A program made the translations under genes and the position numbers. A stretch of DNA of 8,103 nt from assembly GCA_025937115.1 (NCBI GenBank), contig JAICSB010000129.1:1-8103 (forward strand), read 5' to 3'. How positions within the stretch are numbered: position 1 is the stretch's first letter; each line of letters opens with the position of its first letter. Of this stretch, positions 1 through 5,838 are shown in pieces. A model generated the notes under the pieces. That model saw only the letters and a program-made list of their open reading frames with translations. It was not told where the DNA came from and ran no database searches. Source of the DNA: Pseudonocardiaceae bacterium. GTDB lineage: Bacteria; Actinomycetota; Actinomycetes; Mycobacteriales; Pseudonocardiaceae.

Positions 1-1
1 G

Positions 2-1369
2 GCCATTGGGCTGTTGATCGGCGAGGCCGGCCTGGGCATCCAGTTCTCCGATACGCCGCTCACCGCGGCCCTGGGCATTGCCGGGCTGGTACTGATCCTG
101 GCCGAGGGCGGTCTCACCACCCGGTTCTCGGTGATCCGCCCCGTGTTGAGCTGGGGGATTGCGCTGTCCACCGTGGCGGTCGCGGCGAACATCGCCATCA
201 CCGGCTGGGCGCTGCACCTGCTGCTGAGCCTCGACTGGCGCACGGCGCTGTTGTGGGGTGCGGTGCTGTCCTCGACCGACGCCGCCGCGGTCTTCAGCGT
301 GTTACGGGCGCTGAAGGTGCCGCCTCAGCTGGCGGGCGCGCTCGAGCTGGAGTCGGGGATCAACGACGCGCCGGTCTACATCGCGGTGGTGCTCCTCGCG
401 GCGGGTGACCCGGTGAGGTGGTGGACGCCCTTGCTGGTCGGCTACGAGTTGCTCGCCGGTGCGGTGGTGGGGGTGGCGCTGGGCTTCGCCGGATCGTGGG
501 CGCTGCGCCGGGCGGCGCTGCCCTCGACCGGCCTCTATCCGCTGGCGACCATCGCGGTCTGCGTGCTCGCCTTCGCCGCCGGGCAGGGTCTGCACGCCTC
601 GGGCTTCCTGGCGACCTACCTGGCCGGGCTGGTGCTCGGCAACGCGCACCTGCCGCACCGCGGGGACACCCTGTCCTTCGCCGAGGGTTTGGGCTGGCTC
701 GCCCAGATCGCCCTGTTCGTGCTGCTGGGTCTGTACGCCTCGCCGGCCCGATTGCCCGGCGCGCTGATCCCCGCGCTGGTCGCCGGGGCGGTGCTGGTCG
801 TGCTGGCCCGCCCGCTGTCGGTGGCGCTGGCCTTGACACCGTTGCGGGTGGCCTGGCGGGAGCAGGCCTTCCTGTCGTGGTCAGGGCTGCGTGGCGCAGT
901 ACCCATCGTGCTGGCCCTGATTGCGCTCACCAGAGGCTTCCCGGGGGCCCAACGGCTGGTGGACGTGGTGTTCGTGCTGGTCGTACTGCTCACCGTGGTA
1001 CAGGGCGTCACGCTGCCCCTGGTGGTGCGATGGCTGGGACTGTCCCGGCCGGAGCAGGGCAGGGAGATGGAGGTCGACTCTGCTGCACTGGACGAGATGG
1101 ACGCTGAGCTGCTCCAGATCCGGGTACCCCGGCCGTCGCGGCTGCACGGTGTCTACCTCTCCGAGCTGAGGCTGCCCACCGGGGCGGTGGTCAGCCTGGT
1201 GGTGCGCGAGGGGAACGGGTTCACACCACAGTCGACCACCCGGTTGCAGGAGGGCGACCAGTTGTTGATCGTCACGACGGCCGGCAACCGGGACCGGGCT
1301 GAGCAGCGGATCCGGGCGGTGCACCGGGCCGGCCGACTGGCCCGGTGGCGTGGGGAGACCGGTGCCTGA
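2..1369 (+). CDS. CPA1-family K+(Na+)/H+ antiporter with C-terminal RCK_C domain, 5' partial
   Basis: This is an inner-membrane monovalent cation/proton antiporter resembling the NhaP2/CvrA group. The frame is open from base 2, and its first visible residues (AIGLLIGEAGLG) already match an internal family segment, so the true start lies upstream; the TTG at 14 is not the start. Visible family marks are SSTDAAAVFS (Asp codon 278-280), ESGINDAP with the Asn-Asp ion-binding pair (codons 362-367), and LSWSGLRGAVPIVLALI with its conserved Arg near 880-925. About nine to ten hydrophobic segments run to about base 1040. A hydrophilic tail then follows, with a RCK_C/TrkA-C fold at about 1110-1310 (LLQIRVPRPSRLHG, then LQEGDQLLIVTT). 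Such tails usually bind a nucleotide or other ligand and regulate the transporter. The ion, K+ or Na+, cannot be told from sequence; K+ is favoured by the RCK_C domain. lspA starts 33 bp downstream. The family call is firm. Confidence 0.93.
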   Translation, partial: AIGLLIGEAGLGIQFSDTPLTAALGIAGLVLILAEGGLTTRFSVIRPVLSWGIALSTVAVAANIAITGWALHLLLSLDWRTALLWGAVLSSTDAAAVFSVLRALKVPPQLAGALELESGINDAPVYIAVVLLAAGDPVRWWTPLLVGYELLAGAVVGVALGFAGSWALRRAALPSTGLYPLATIAVCVLAFAAGQGLHASGFLATYLAGLVLGNAHLPHRGDTLSFAEGLGWLAQIALFVLLGLYASPARLPGALIPALVAGAVLVVLARPLSVALALTPLRVAWREQAFLSWSGLRGAVPIVLALIALTRGFPGAQRLVDVVFVLVVLLTVVQGVTLPLVVRWLGLSRPEQGREMEVDSAALDEMDAELLQIRVPRPSRLHGVYLSELRLPTGAVVSLVVREGNGFTPQSTTRLQEGDQLLIVTTAGNRDRAEQRIRAVHRAGRLARWRGETGA

Positions 1370-1390
1370 GAGCCGGGCTGGTGAGGTGGT

Positions 1391-1396
1391 CACAAT
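1391..1396 (+). promoter_or_regulatory. Candidate -10 element for leaderless lspA
   Basis: CACAAT lies exactly 6 nt before the lspA ATG. It keeps the A at position 2 and T at position 6 that matter most in actinobacterial -10 boxes (TANNNT). No Shine-Dalgarno sequence precedes the ATG, so a transcript starting at or next to the ATG is plausible. No convincing -35 is seen. The following bases, GGTGACATGA, closely resemble the start of the MFS gene at 4289. Confidence 0.4.
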
Positions 1397-1402
1397 GGTG
1401 AC

Positions 1403-2005
1403 ATGAACCCATCGCAGCATGCCGAGGGAGCGGCCGCCGGTGCCGAGGGCATCCGCGAGGTCCCGGTGGGACGCCGCCGGACCGGCTTGCTTGTCGCTGC
1501 CGCTGCCGTGACGCTGCTGCTGGACGTGCTGAGCAAGGTCGTCGCGGTGGCGGTCCTGGAGGGCCATCCGCCGATGAAGCTGCTAGGCGGCGCGCTGTAC
1601 CTTGTGGTCTATCGCAACTCGGGTGCGGCGTTCTCGATGGCGACCGGTTTGACTTGGCTGCTGTCGCTGATCGCGCTGGGCGTGGTGGTAGTGATCGTCC
1701 GGCTGGCGCCCCGGCTGCGCAGCGCGCCTTGGGCCTTCGGGCTTGGGCTGGTGCTGGGGGGTGCGCTGGGCAATCTGGTGGATCGGTTGCTGCGTGCCCC
1801 TGGCCCGCTGCGCGGGCACGTCGTGGACTTCCTGTCGCTGCTAGCACCGGATGGCAGCGTGTGGCCGGTGTTCAACCTGGCAGACTCCGCGATCGTGTGC
1901 GGGGGTGTGGTGCTGGTCGCGCTCGCCGCCACCGGCCGGGACTTCGACGGCACCCGCGGCCCTCGAAGACCCGCAAAGAGAGTTCCAGAAAGAGCGGCAG
2001 AATGA
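1403..2005 (+). CDS. lspA: Lipoprotein signal peptidase (signal peptidase II)
   Basis: LspA is the aspartic membrane protease that cuts the signal peptide from diacylglyceryl-modified prolipoproteins, just before the lipidated Cys. The 200-residue protein has about four hydrophobic segments (about 28-50, 61-70/84-101, 110-127, 156-177) and all family motifs. These are RNSGAAFS (71-78), [11 protein letters not shown] (119-129), GHVVDFL (138-144) and FNLADSAI (157-164). Asp142 and Asp161 are the expected catalytic pair. The N-terminal extension of about 25 hydrophilic residues and the basic C-terminal tail are normal for mycobacterial LspA. The ATG at 1403 has no Shine-Dalgarno site but has a -10-like hexamer 6 nt upstream, so it may be leaderless. 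The stop overlaps the next start as ATGA, which indicates translational coupling. Confidence 0.97.
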   Translation: MNPSQHAEGAAAGAEGIREVPVGRRRTGLLVAAAAVTLLLDVLSKVVAVAVLEGHPPMKLLGGALYLVVYRNSGAAFSMATGLTWLLSLIALGVVVVIVRLAPRLRSAPWAFGLGLVLGGALGNLVDRLLRAPGPLRGHVVDFLSLLAPDGSVWPVFNLADSAIVCGGVVLVALAATGRDFDGTRGPRRPAKRVPERAAE

Positions 2006-2931
2006 GTGACGTGCGGACGCTGCCGGTGCCTGAAGGCCTCGACGGCATGCGGGTGGACGCCGGGTTGGCACGGCTGCTGGGACTGTCGCGCACCACAGTG
2101 GTCGATCTGACCGAGACCGGGGCGGTGCTGGTGGACGGCAGCCCAGTCGGCAAGTCCGACCGCCTGTCCACCGGTAGCCGGCTAGAGGTGACCCTGCCGG
2201 ATCCGCCACGGCCTGCCGCGCCATCTGTCGAGCTGGTGGCCAATCTGCAGGTGCTGCATGACGACGCCGATCTGGTCGTGGTGGACAAACCGGTGGGAGT
2301 CGCCGCGCATCCCAGCCCCGGCTGGGCCGGCCCTACCGTGCTCGGTGGACTCGCCGCGGCCGGAATCCAGGTGGCCACCTCGGGCGCGGCCGAGCGCCAG
2401 GGCGTGGTGCACCGGCTGGACGTGGGAACCAGCGGCCTGATGATCGTCGCCAAGTCGGAGCATGGGTACTCGGCGCTCAAGCGCGCCTTCCGGGATCGCA
2501 CCGTCGCCAAGCATTACCGGGCGCTGGTGCAGGGCCACCCGGACCCCACCCGAGGCACCATTGACGCCCCGATCGACCGGCACCCCAAGCACGACTGGCG
2601 TTTCGCCGTGGTGGCCGGCGGCAAGCCGTCGGTGACGCATTACCAGGTGATCGAGGCGTTCCCGGCCGCGTCGCTGTGTGACGTGACCCTGGAAACCGGT
2701 CGCACCCACCAGATCCGGGTGCACTTCGCCGCATTGCGGCATCCCTGTTGTGGGGACATCACCTATGGTGCAGACCCCGTGCTGGCACAGCGGCTGGGGC
2801 TGGCCAGGCAATGGCTGCACGCCGCGCGGTTGGGCTTCCCTCACCCAGCCGACGACCGCTGGGTGGAGTTCACCAGCCCGGACCCGGACGACCTGCGCGG
2901 CGCGCTGGACGTGCTGGCCGCGCAGGCGTAG
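2002..2931 (+). CDS. RluA/RluD-family pseudouridine synthase
   Basis: This enzyme converts specific uridines to pseudouridine in RNA, in the cytoplasm. The 309-residue protein has an S4-like RNA-binding region at about 13-66 ([19 protein letters not shown], then VLVDG). The RluA-type catalytic domain follows: [14 protein letters not shown] (92-105), [16 protein letters not shown] (137-152) with the nucleophile Asp140, and GRTHQIRVH (233-241). The length and S4 domain fit the RluD group, which in E. coli modifies 23S rRNA helix 69. The target here cannot be fixed from sequence, so no symbol is given. The ATG at 2002 overlaps the lspA stop by 4 nt (ATGA). The frame is open further upstream inside lspA, but that extension shows no similarity to the family. 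The position right after lspA matches the mycobacterial order I recall (Rv1539-Rv1540). The next gene follows after 3 nt. Confidence 0.95.
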   Translation: MSDVRTLPVPEGLDGMRVDAGLARLLGLSRTTVVDLTETGAVLVDGSPVGKSDRLSTGSRLEVTLPDPPRPAAPSVELVANLQVLHDDADLVVVDKPVGVAAHPSPGWAGPTVLGGLAAAGIQVATSGAAERQGVVHRLDVGTSGLMIVAKSEHGYSALKRAFRDRTVAKHYRALVQGHPDPTRGTIDAPIDRHPKHDWRFAVVAGGKPSVTHYQVIEAFPAASLCDVTLETGRTHQIRVHFAALRHPCCGDITYGADPVLAQRLGLARQWLHAARLGFPHPADDRWVEFTSPDPDDLRGALDVLAAQA

Positions 2932-2934
2932 CCG

Positions 2935-3597
2935 ATGCCCTCGCGGGCCCGCTGGGCGGTGCTGGCGGTGTTAGTCGTGGTGTTCGGCGTGACGGTCGTG
3001 GTGGCCGGGCACCGTGGTGAACCGGTGCACAGCGGGGTGCAGCGGCTCGGGCCCGAGGCTGGCGAATTGGTCGCGCAGTACCTGCGGAGGGCCGGTGCGT
3101 CGCTGCCCTCGGGAACTTCCCGGCCGGTGTGGGCGCTGGTGCAGCTAAACGGTTACCTCACCCCGGAGCCCGCCGCTGAGCTGACGCGGGGTGTGCGGCT
3201 TTCGCGGGTGATACTCCGCGTCCCGCTGCCGCGAGTGCAGACCGCGTTGATCACCCGGGACCTGCCGGGGCAGCGGCCGGTGACCGAACTCACCGGGGCG
3301 ATGCGCTCGGCGGCGCAGGACCGCATCGCCGCGTCCCGGGCAGCGCCGAGTGGGCGACCCGCCGCTGTCGCCTCCGCTGAAGCCACTCAGCTGCGCAGTG
3401 GCTGCGCGTGCGTGCTGGCGTTGCTGGTGTACGGCGACGGTGACGCGCTACGGGCCGTGGCGGCCCTTCCAGGCGTCCGAGCGGTGCATGCGGCCTTTCC
3501 GGACACGCCAGTTCAAGACCTCGCGATCTCGCCGCTGCTGCCCGAGCAGCTCGACGCTGCAGGACCGGTGCCGGACGACGGGCCCGTGCCATCCTGA
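2935..3597 (+). CDS. Hypothetical membrane-anchored protein in the lspA cluster
   Basis: I do not recognise this 220-residue protein's family. A single hydrophobic segment at residues 7-24 follows the basic start MPSRAR. It has no lipobox Cys, so it reads as a signal anchor, or an uncleaved or AxG-cleaved signal, which would place the rest outside the membrane. The body is Arg/Ala/Pro-rich. It has a predicted strand-rich stretch at 66-108 (WALVQLNGYLTP, VILRVPLP), a likely helix at 120-151, and a C-X-C pair (Cys157, Cys159) leading into VLALLVYGDGDALRAVAALPG. The last part resembles a compact alpha/beta unit. The start lies 3 nt after the previous stop with no Shine-Dalgarno site, so translation is probably coupled and the gene belongs to the lspA transcript. 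Codon use is like that of its neighbours. It is a real gene by position, length and codon bias; its function is unknown. Confidence 0.85.
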   Translation: MPSRARWAVLAVLVVVFGVTVVVAGHRGEPVHSGVQRLGPEAGELVAQYLRRAGASLPSGTSRPVWALVQLNGYLTPEPAAELTRGVRLSRVILRVPLPRVQTALITRDLPGQRPVTELTGAMRSAAQDRIAASRAAPSGRPAAVASAEATQLRSGCACVLALLVYGDGDALRAVAALPGVRAVHAAFPDTPVQDLAISPLLPEQLDAAGPVPDDGPVPS

Positions 3598-3631
3598 TCG
3601 TTAGTGCTTACCACCTGTGACTCCGCACCGC

Positions 3632-3658
3632 TATTCGGAACCGAATGGCGATTCCGGG
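3632..3658. repeat. 27-bp palindrome-containing repeat, copy 1
   Basis: This is the first of two near-identical 27-bp copies spaced 41 bp apart. It starts with TATTCGGAACCGAAT, in which ATTCGG and CCGAAT form an inverted repeat around AA, and ends with GCGATTCCGGG. The tail can also pair with the front: CGGAACCG against CGATTCCG, 8-bp arms with one mismatch. It differs from copy 2 only at base 3647 (G against A). It lies 34 bp after the + strand gene that ends at 3597. Confidence 0.85.
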
Positions 3659-3672
3659 CACTTGGCGGGCGT

Positions 3673-3699
3673 TATTCGGAACCGAATAGCGATTCCGGG
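3673..3699. repeat. 27-bp palindrome-containing repeat, copy 2
   Basis: This is the second copy of the 27-bp element. Here the inner inverted repeat is longer, with 7-bp arms TATTCGG and CCGAATA around AA. A 14-bp spacer, about GCACTTGGCGGGCG, separates the copies; the sequence after copy 2 does not continue the 41-bp period, so this is not a longer tandem array. The copy abuts the decayed 3' end of the minus-strand DUF2470 pseudogene, whose last frame reads through both copies to a stop at 3631-3633. Confidence 0.85.
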
Positions 3700-3729
3700 A
3701 CCGGAGATCGTGCGTCTGCTCATCGTCTT

Positions 3730-4200
3730 CATCCGCAGCCGCAGGCCGAGCCGATCGACACCAAGTGGGCGGATTCGGGCGCGGCCTTCGCGCGACGCCG
3801 CCGGTATGTGCCGACCGAGCGCGTGAAGCAGCTCGGGGCGGCCTTGGTCGAGGTGGCGAAGCCAATCCCGCTCGAGGTGGCAGAATGGGTCTGGCTCGGC
3901 GGCAGCGAGGTCGGCAGGGGTGAGCCAAGCAATGCCTTCGGCGTCGGCAAGCACTGCGAACACCGGCTGCAACCACAGGGCGACCCGCCGGGCTGGCTCG
4001 GGGTCCAGCCTGCATAGTCAGTGGGTGGTCAGAAGGCAGCATGACGATGGTCGTGCCGTCTTGATGCACATGGTGAAGCGTCGGCGCGTCCGGCCCAGTG
4101 CCGCCACCAGCACAAAGGCGGTGCCACTGCGGGTAGCGAGCGTTCGGGCCCGCTCGGTCGACGGGGGCACCGCCGCTTGGCCAGCGTGCGTACACCTCAT
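3730..4200 (-). pseudogene. Decayed DUF2470 (HugZ-like, heme/iron-related) gene
   Basis: Pieces of one DUF2470-type protein lie on the minus strand in two alternating frames. Frame 1 starts at the ATG at 4198-4200, reads MRCTHAGQ and then PSTERARTLATRSGTAF, and stops at 4018-4020. The next family-like piece, TLHHVHQDGTTIVMLPSDHP (about 4090-4030), is in the -1 frame, implying a lost base near 4130-4095. The C-terminal piece returns to frame 1: VLADAEGIAWLTPADLAAAE, DPFCHLERDWLRHLDQ and RPLGVDRLGLRLR (about 3957-3733). Between the second and third pieces, near 4030-4000, the stretch that usually joins them in actinobacterial homologs seems deleted. The end after GLRLR, where homologs continue with a DHDVRLPF-like segment, is also missing. 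DUF2470 forms the C-terminal domain of HugZ-type heme-degrading or heme-binding proteins. An excellent Shine-Dalgarno site and an iron box still precede the start. The family call comes from remembered motifs, not a search. Confidence 0.8.
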
Positions 4201-4206
4201 CGGGAA

Positions 4207-4213
4207 CCTCCTC
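4207..4213 (-). promoter_or_regulatory. Shine-Dalgarno site of the DUF2470 pseudogene
   Basis: Read on the minus strand this is GAGGAGG, followed by 6 nt (TTCCCG) and the ATG at 4200. It is the best ribosome-binding site in the window and fixes the original start of the decayed gene. Confidence 0.8.
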
Positions 4214-4214
4214 G

Positions 4215-4243
4215 TAAATAAAGCTAGCCTAACTTAACTTCAA
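4215..4243 (-). promoter_or_regulatory. Candidate promoter of the DUF2470 pseudogene
   Basis: On the minus strand TTGAAG (4243-4238) is a good -35. A 17-bp spacer (4237-4221) follows, then an AT-rich -10 region reading TATTTA (4220-4215), only a partial consensus match; TAGCTT inside the spacer is an alternative. The iron box covers almost the whole spacer, the usual geometry for repression by a metal-dependent regulator. The region is strikingly AT-rich compared with its surroundings. Confidence 0.5.
4219..4237. promoter_or_regulatory. IdeR/DtxR iron box
   Basis: The minus strand reads TTAAGTTAGGCTAGCTTTA, which matches the iron-box consensus TTAGGTTAGGCTAACCTAA at 15 of 19 positions, including an unbroken TTAGGCTA-containing core. 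The two 9-bp halves are themselves inverted repeats at 7 of 9 positions. IdeR (mycobacteria) and DtxR (corynebacteria) with Fe2+ bind such sites and usually repress iron-uptake genes. It sits between the -35 and -10 of the minus-strand DUF2470 gene. It is 51 bp upstream of the divergent MFS start, so either or both genes could be controlled. Confidence 0.82.
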
Positions 4244-4276
4244 GCAGCTGTGCTTTCACGCCGCCGATCGGGCGCC

Positions 4277-4282
4277 CAGGAT
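4277..4282 (+). promoter_or_regulatory. Candidate -10 element for leaderless MFS gene
   Basis: CAGGAT ends exactly 6 nt before the ATG at 4289, with no Shine-Dalgarno site between. The 16-nt stretch CAGGATGGTGGGATGA is identical at 12 positions to CACAATGGTGACATGA at the lspA start. The hexamer is a weak match to TANNNT, so this remains tentative. Confidence 0.35.
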
Positions 4283-4288
4283 GGTGGG

Positions 4289-5779
4289 ATGAGTACTGGT
4301 TCGGAACCCGCCGCCGGTGAGGCGTATCCGGGTCGCTGGCGAGCGCTCGCGGTGACGCAGCTGGCGGGATTCATGGGCCTGCTGGACGTCAGCATCGTCA
4401 ACGTCGCGCTGCCGTCCATCCAGCAGAGCCTGGGCGCCTCGGTGGCGCAGGTGCAGTGGGTGGTGTCGGGCTACGCGCTGAGCTTCGGGCTGGTGCTGGT
4501 GGCGGGCGGCCGGCTGGGTGACGCCTTGGGCCGGCGACGGATGTTCCTCGTCGCGCTGACCGCGTTCGTCGCGACCAGCGCGCTGTGTGGCGCGGCGCCC
4601 AGCGCGGAGTGGTTGGTCGCGGCCCGGCTGCTGCAAGGGGTCACCGCGGGGATGCTCACCCCGCAGAACTCGGGACTGATCCAGGTGTTGTTCCACGGCG
4701 CGGAGCGCGGCAGGGCGTTCGGCATCTTCGGCGCCACGGTCGGGTTGTCCACCGCGGTCGGACCGGTACTCGGCGGCCTCATCCTTAGCGCGGCAGGGGA
4801 GCATGAGGGTTGGCGATGGGTCTTCTATGTCAACGTCCCGATAGGTGTCATTGCGCTGGTAGCGGCGTGGCGGCTGGTGCCATCCCGGCAGCGCAGCGGC
4901 CAGCCGGTGGCGTCGCAGATCGACGTCATCGGCGCGCTGCTGCTGGGTGCCGGCGTGTTGTGCCTGCTGCTGCCACTGGTGGAAGTGGACAGCGGTGGAC
5001 TGCGCCGGCTGTGGTGGCTGTTCGGGCTGGCTCCGGTGCTGGTCGCGCTGTTCCTTGGCTGGGAGCATTGGATGGTGCGGCGCGATCGGGCGCCGTTGCT
5101 GGACACCCGGCTGCTGTCCACCACGCCCGGCTACCCGGCGGGAGCCACGCTGGGATTGGTGTATTTCGTCGGCTTCAGCGGGATCTGGCTGGTGTTCGCG
5201 CTGTACTTCCAGCGCGGGCTGGGCTATACACCGCTGCAGTCCGGGCTTGCGGTGACGTCGTTCGCCCTCGGATCGGCAGTGTCGGCTGCGGTGGCCGGCC
5301 GGCTGGTGACCAGGTACGGCCGCTGGTTGACGGTGGGGGGACTCACCGGTGTCACGGTCGGGTTGGCTGCGACCGCCCTGGTACTCGACGTCACACCCGC
5401 AGCGTGGGCCGGCCGGGCAGCGGTGTTGCCCCTGCTCATCGCAGGTATCGGCGGTGGCGCGGTGATCTCGCCGAACGTCACGCTGACCTTGGAGTGCGTG
5501 CCATCGTGGATGGGCGGGGCTGCGGCGGGGGCTCTGCAGACCGGGCAGCGGATCGGATCGGCGGTCGGGACGGCCACGCTGGCGGCGGTGTTCTACGGCG
5601 TGGTTTCGCACAGCGGCCACTACCGCACCGCTATCGCCTCGGCACTGCTCACTGGGACGGGATTCGTGTGTCTGGCGCTGCTCGTGGCCGTACTGGAACT
5701 CCGGCTTCGGCGGCGTCGGGCGCTGCTGGCCGAACCGGACCGGGCCAGCGTGGCGCAGGCCGACGTGCACCGGACCTGA
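4289..5779 (+). CDS. MFS transporter, DHA2 family (14-TM drug/metabolite exporter)
   Basis: This is a proton-driven exporter of the EmrB/QacA type in the cytoplasmic membrane. The 496-residue protein has the expected 14 hydrophobic segments. Visible family motifs are LLDVSIVNVALPSIQQSLG (31-49), typical of the first helix of 14-TM exporters, and AGGRLGDALGRRRMF (72-86, motif A). Further motifs are GATVGLSTAVGPVLGG (148-163, antiporter motif C) and WRWVFYVNVPIGV (175-187). The tail is short and Arg-rich. A GTG at 4250 would add 13 residues (MLSRRRSGAQDGG) without family likeness, so the ATG at 4289 is preferred; it has no Shine-Dalgarno site and may be leaderless. The iron box lies upstream and the gene diverges from the DUF2470 pseudogene, so iron-dependent expression is possible. 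The substrate is unknown: drug, siderophore or metabolite export all remain open. The next gene starts 59 bp downstream. Confidence 0.92.
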   Translation: MSTGSEPAAGEAYPGRWRALAVTQLAGFMGLLDVSIVNVALPSIQQSLGASVAQVQWVVSGYALSFGLVLVAGGRLGDALGRRRMFLVALTAFVATSALCGAAPSAEWLVAARLLQGVTAGMLTPQNSGLIQVLFHGAERGRAFGIFGATVGLSTAVGPVLGGLILSAAGEHEGWRWVFYVNVPIGVIALVAAWRLVPSRQRSGQPVASQIDVIGALLLGAGVLCLLLPLVEVDSGGLRRLWWLFGLAPVLVALFLGWEHWMVRRDRAPLLDTRLLSTTPGYPAGATLGLVYFVGFSGIWLVFALYFQRGLGYTPLQSGLAVTSFALGSAVSAAVAGRLVTRYGRWLTVGGLTGVTVGLAATALVLDVTPAAWAGRAAVLPLLIAGIGGGAVISPNVTLTLECVPSWMGGAAAGALQTGQRIGSAVGTATLAAVFYGVVSHSGHYRTAIASALLTGTGFVCLALLVAVLELRLRRRRALLAEPDRASVAQADVHRT

Positions 5780-5796
5780 CGGAGCCTTGTGCGCAG

Positions 5797-5802
5797 TAGT
5801 CT
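5797..5802 (+). promoter_or_regulatory. Candidate -10 element for the RCK-domain protein
   Basis: TAGTCT fits TANNNT and would place a transcript start near 5809-5812. That would give either a nearly leaderless ATG at 5812 or a leader of about 30 nt ahead of the ATG at 5839. No good -35 is visible. Confidence 0.35.
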
Positions 5803-5820
5803 CGCTGGTTTATGGGAGTC

Positions 5821-5829
5821 GAGGGGGAG
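5821..5829 (+). promoter_or_regulatory. Shine-Dalgarno site deciding the start at 5839
   Basis: GAGGGGGAG ends 9 nt before the in-frame ATG at 5839. The earlier in-frame ATG at 5812 has no such site. The protein from 5839 begins MRPHLVVCGDD, directly at the first Rossmann strand, which supports the later start. Confidence 0.55.
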
Positions 5830-5838
5830 CAGAGCCGG

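Noticed and set aside
418..1107. A 229-codon + strand frame overlapping the antiporter
   Set aside because: It is an out-of-frame reading of the antiporter with Ala/Gly/Arg low complexity; the antiporter frame has all the CPA1 motifs.
1654..2001. Upstream extension of the pseudouridine synthase frame inside lspA
   Set aside because: It overlaps the motif-bearing half of lspA and translates to a low-complexity Ala/Gly/Arg sequence. The ATGA-coupled start at 2002 fits the family N terminus.
3632..3699. CRISPR array
   Set aside because: There are only two repeats with a 14-bp spacer, no cas genes, and no third repeat.
3604..4017. A 137-codon + strand frame across the region after the lspA cluster
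   Set aside because: It begins at a TTG, runs through the repeat pair and has no family likeness. The minus strand of the same stretch carries clear DUF2470-like pieces.
3608..4195. A 195-codon minus-strand frame as a free-standing gene
   Set aside because: Only a short part (TLHHVHQDGTTIVMLPSDHP) resembles a protein family; the rest is an out-of-frame reading of the same DUF2470 remnant. The strong Shine-Dalgarno site serves the ATG at 4200 in another frame.
4250..4288. GTG at 4250 as the MFS start
   Set aside because: The 13 added residues are not family-like and there is no Shine-Dalgarno site at a fitting distance. The ATG at 4289 gives the usual short N terminus before the first helix.
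4256..5770. A 504-codon open frame on the minus strand opposite the MFS gene
   Set aside because: Its Gln/Arg/His/Pro-rich composition is typical of the antisense of a GC-rich membrane-protein gene. It has no recognisable motif, and the + strand MFS reading is full-length with all family motifs.
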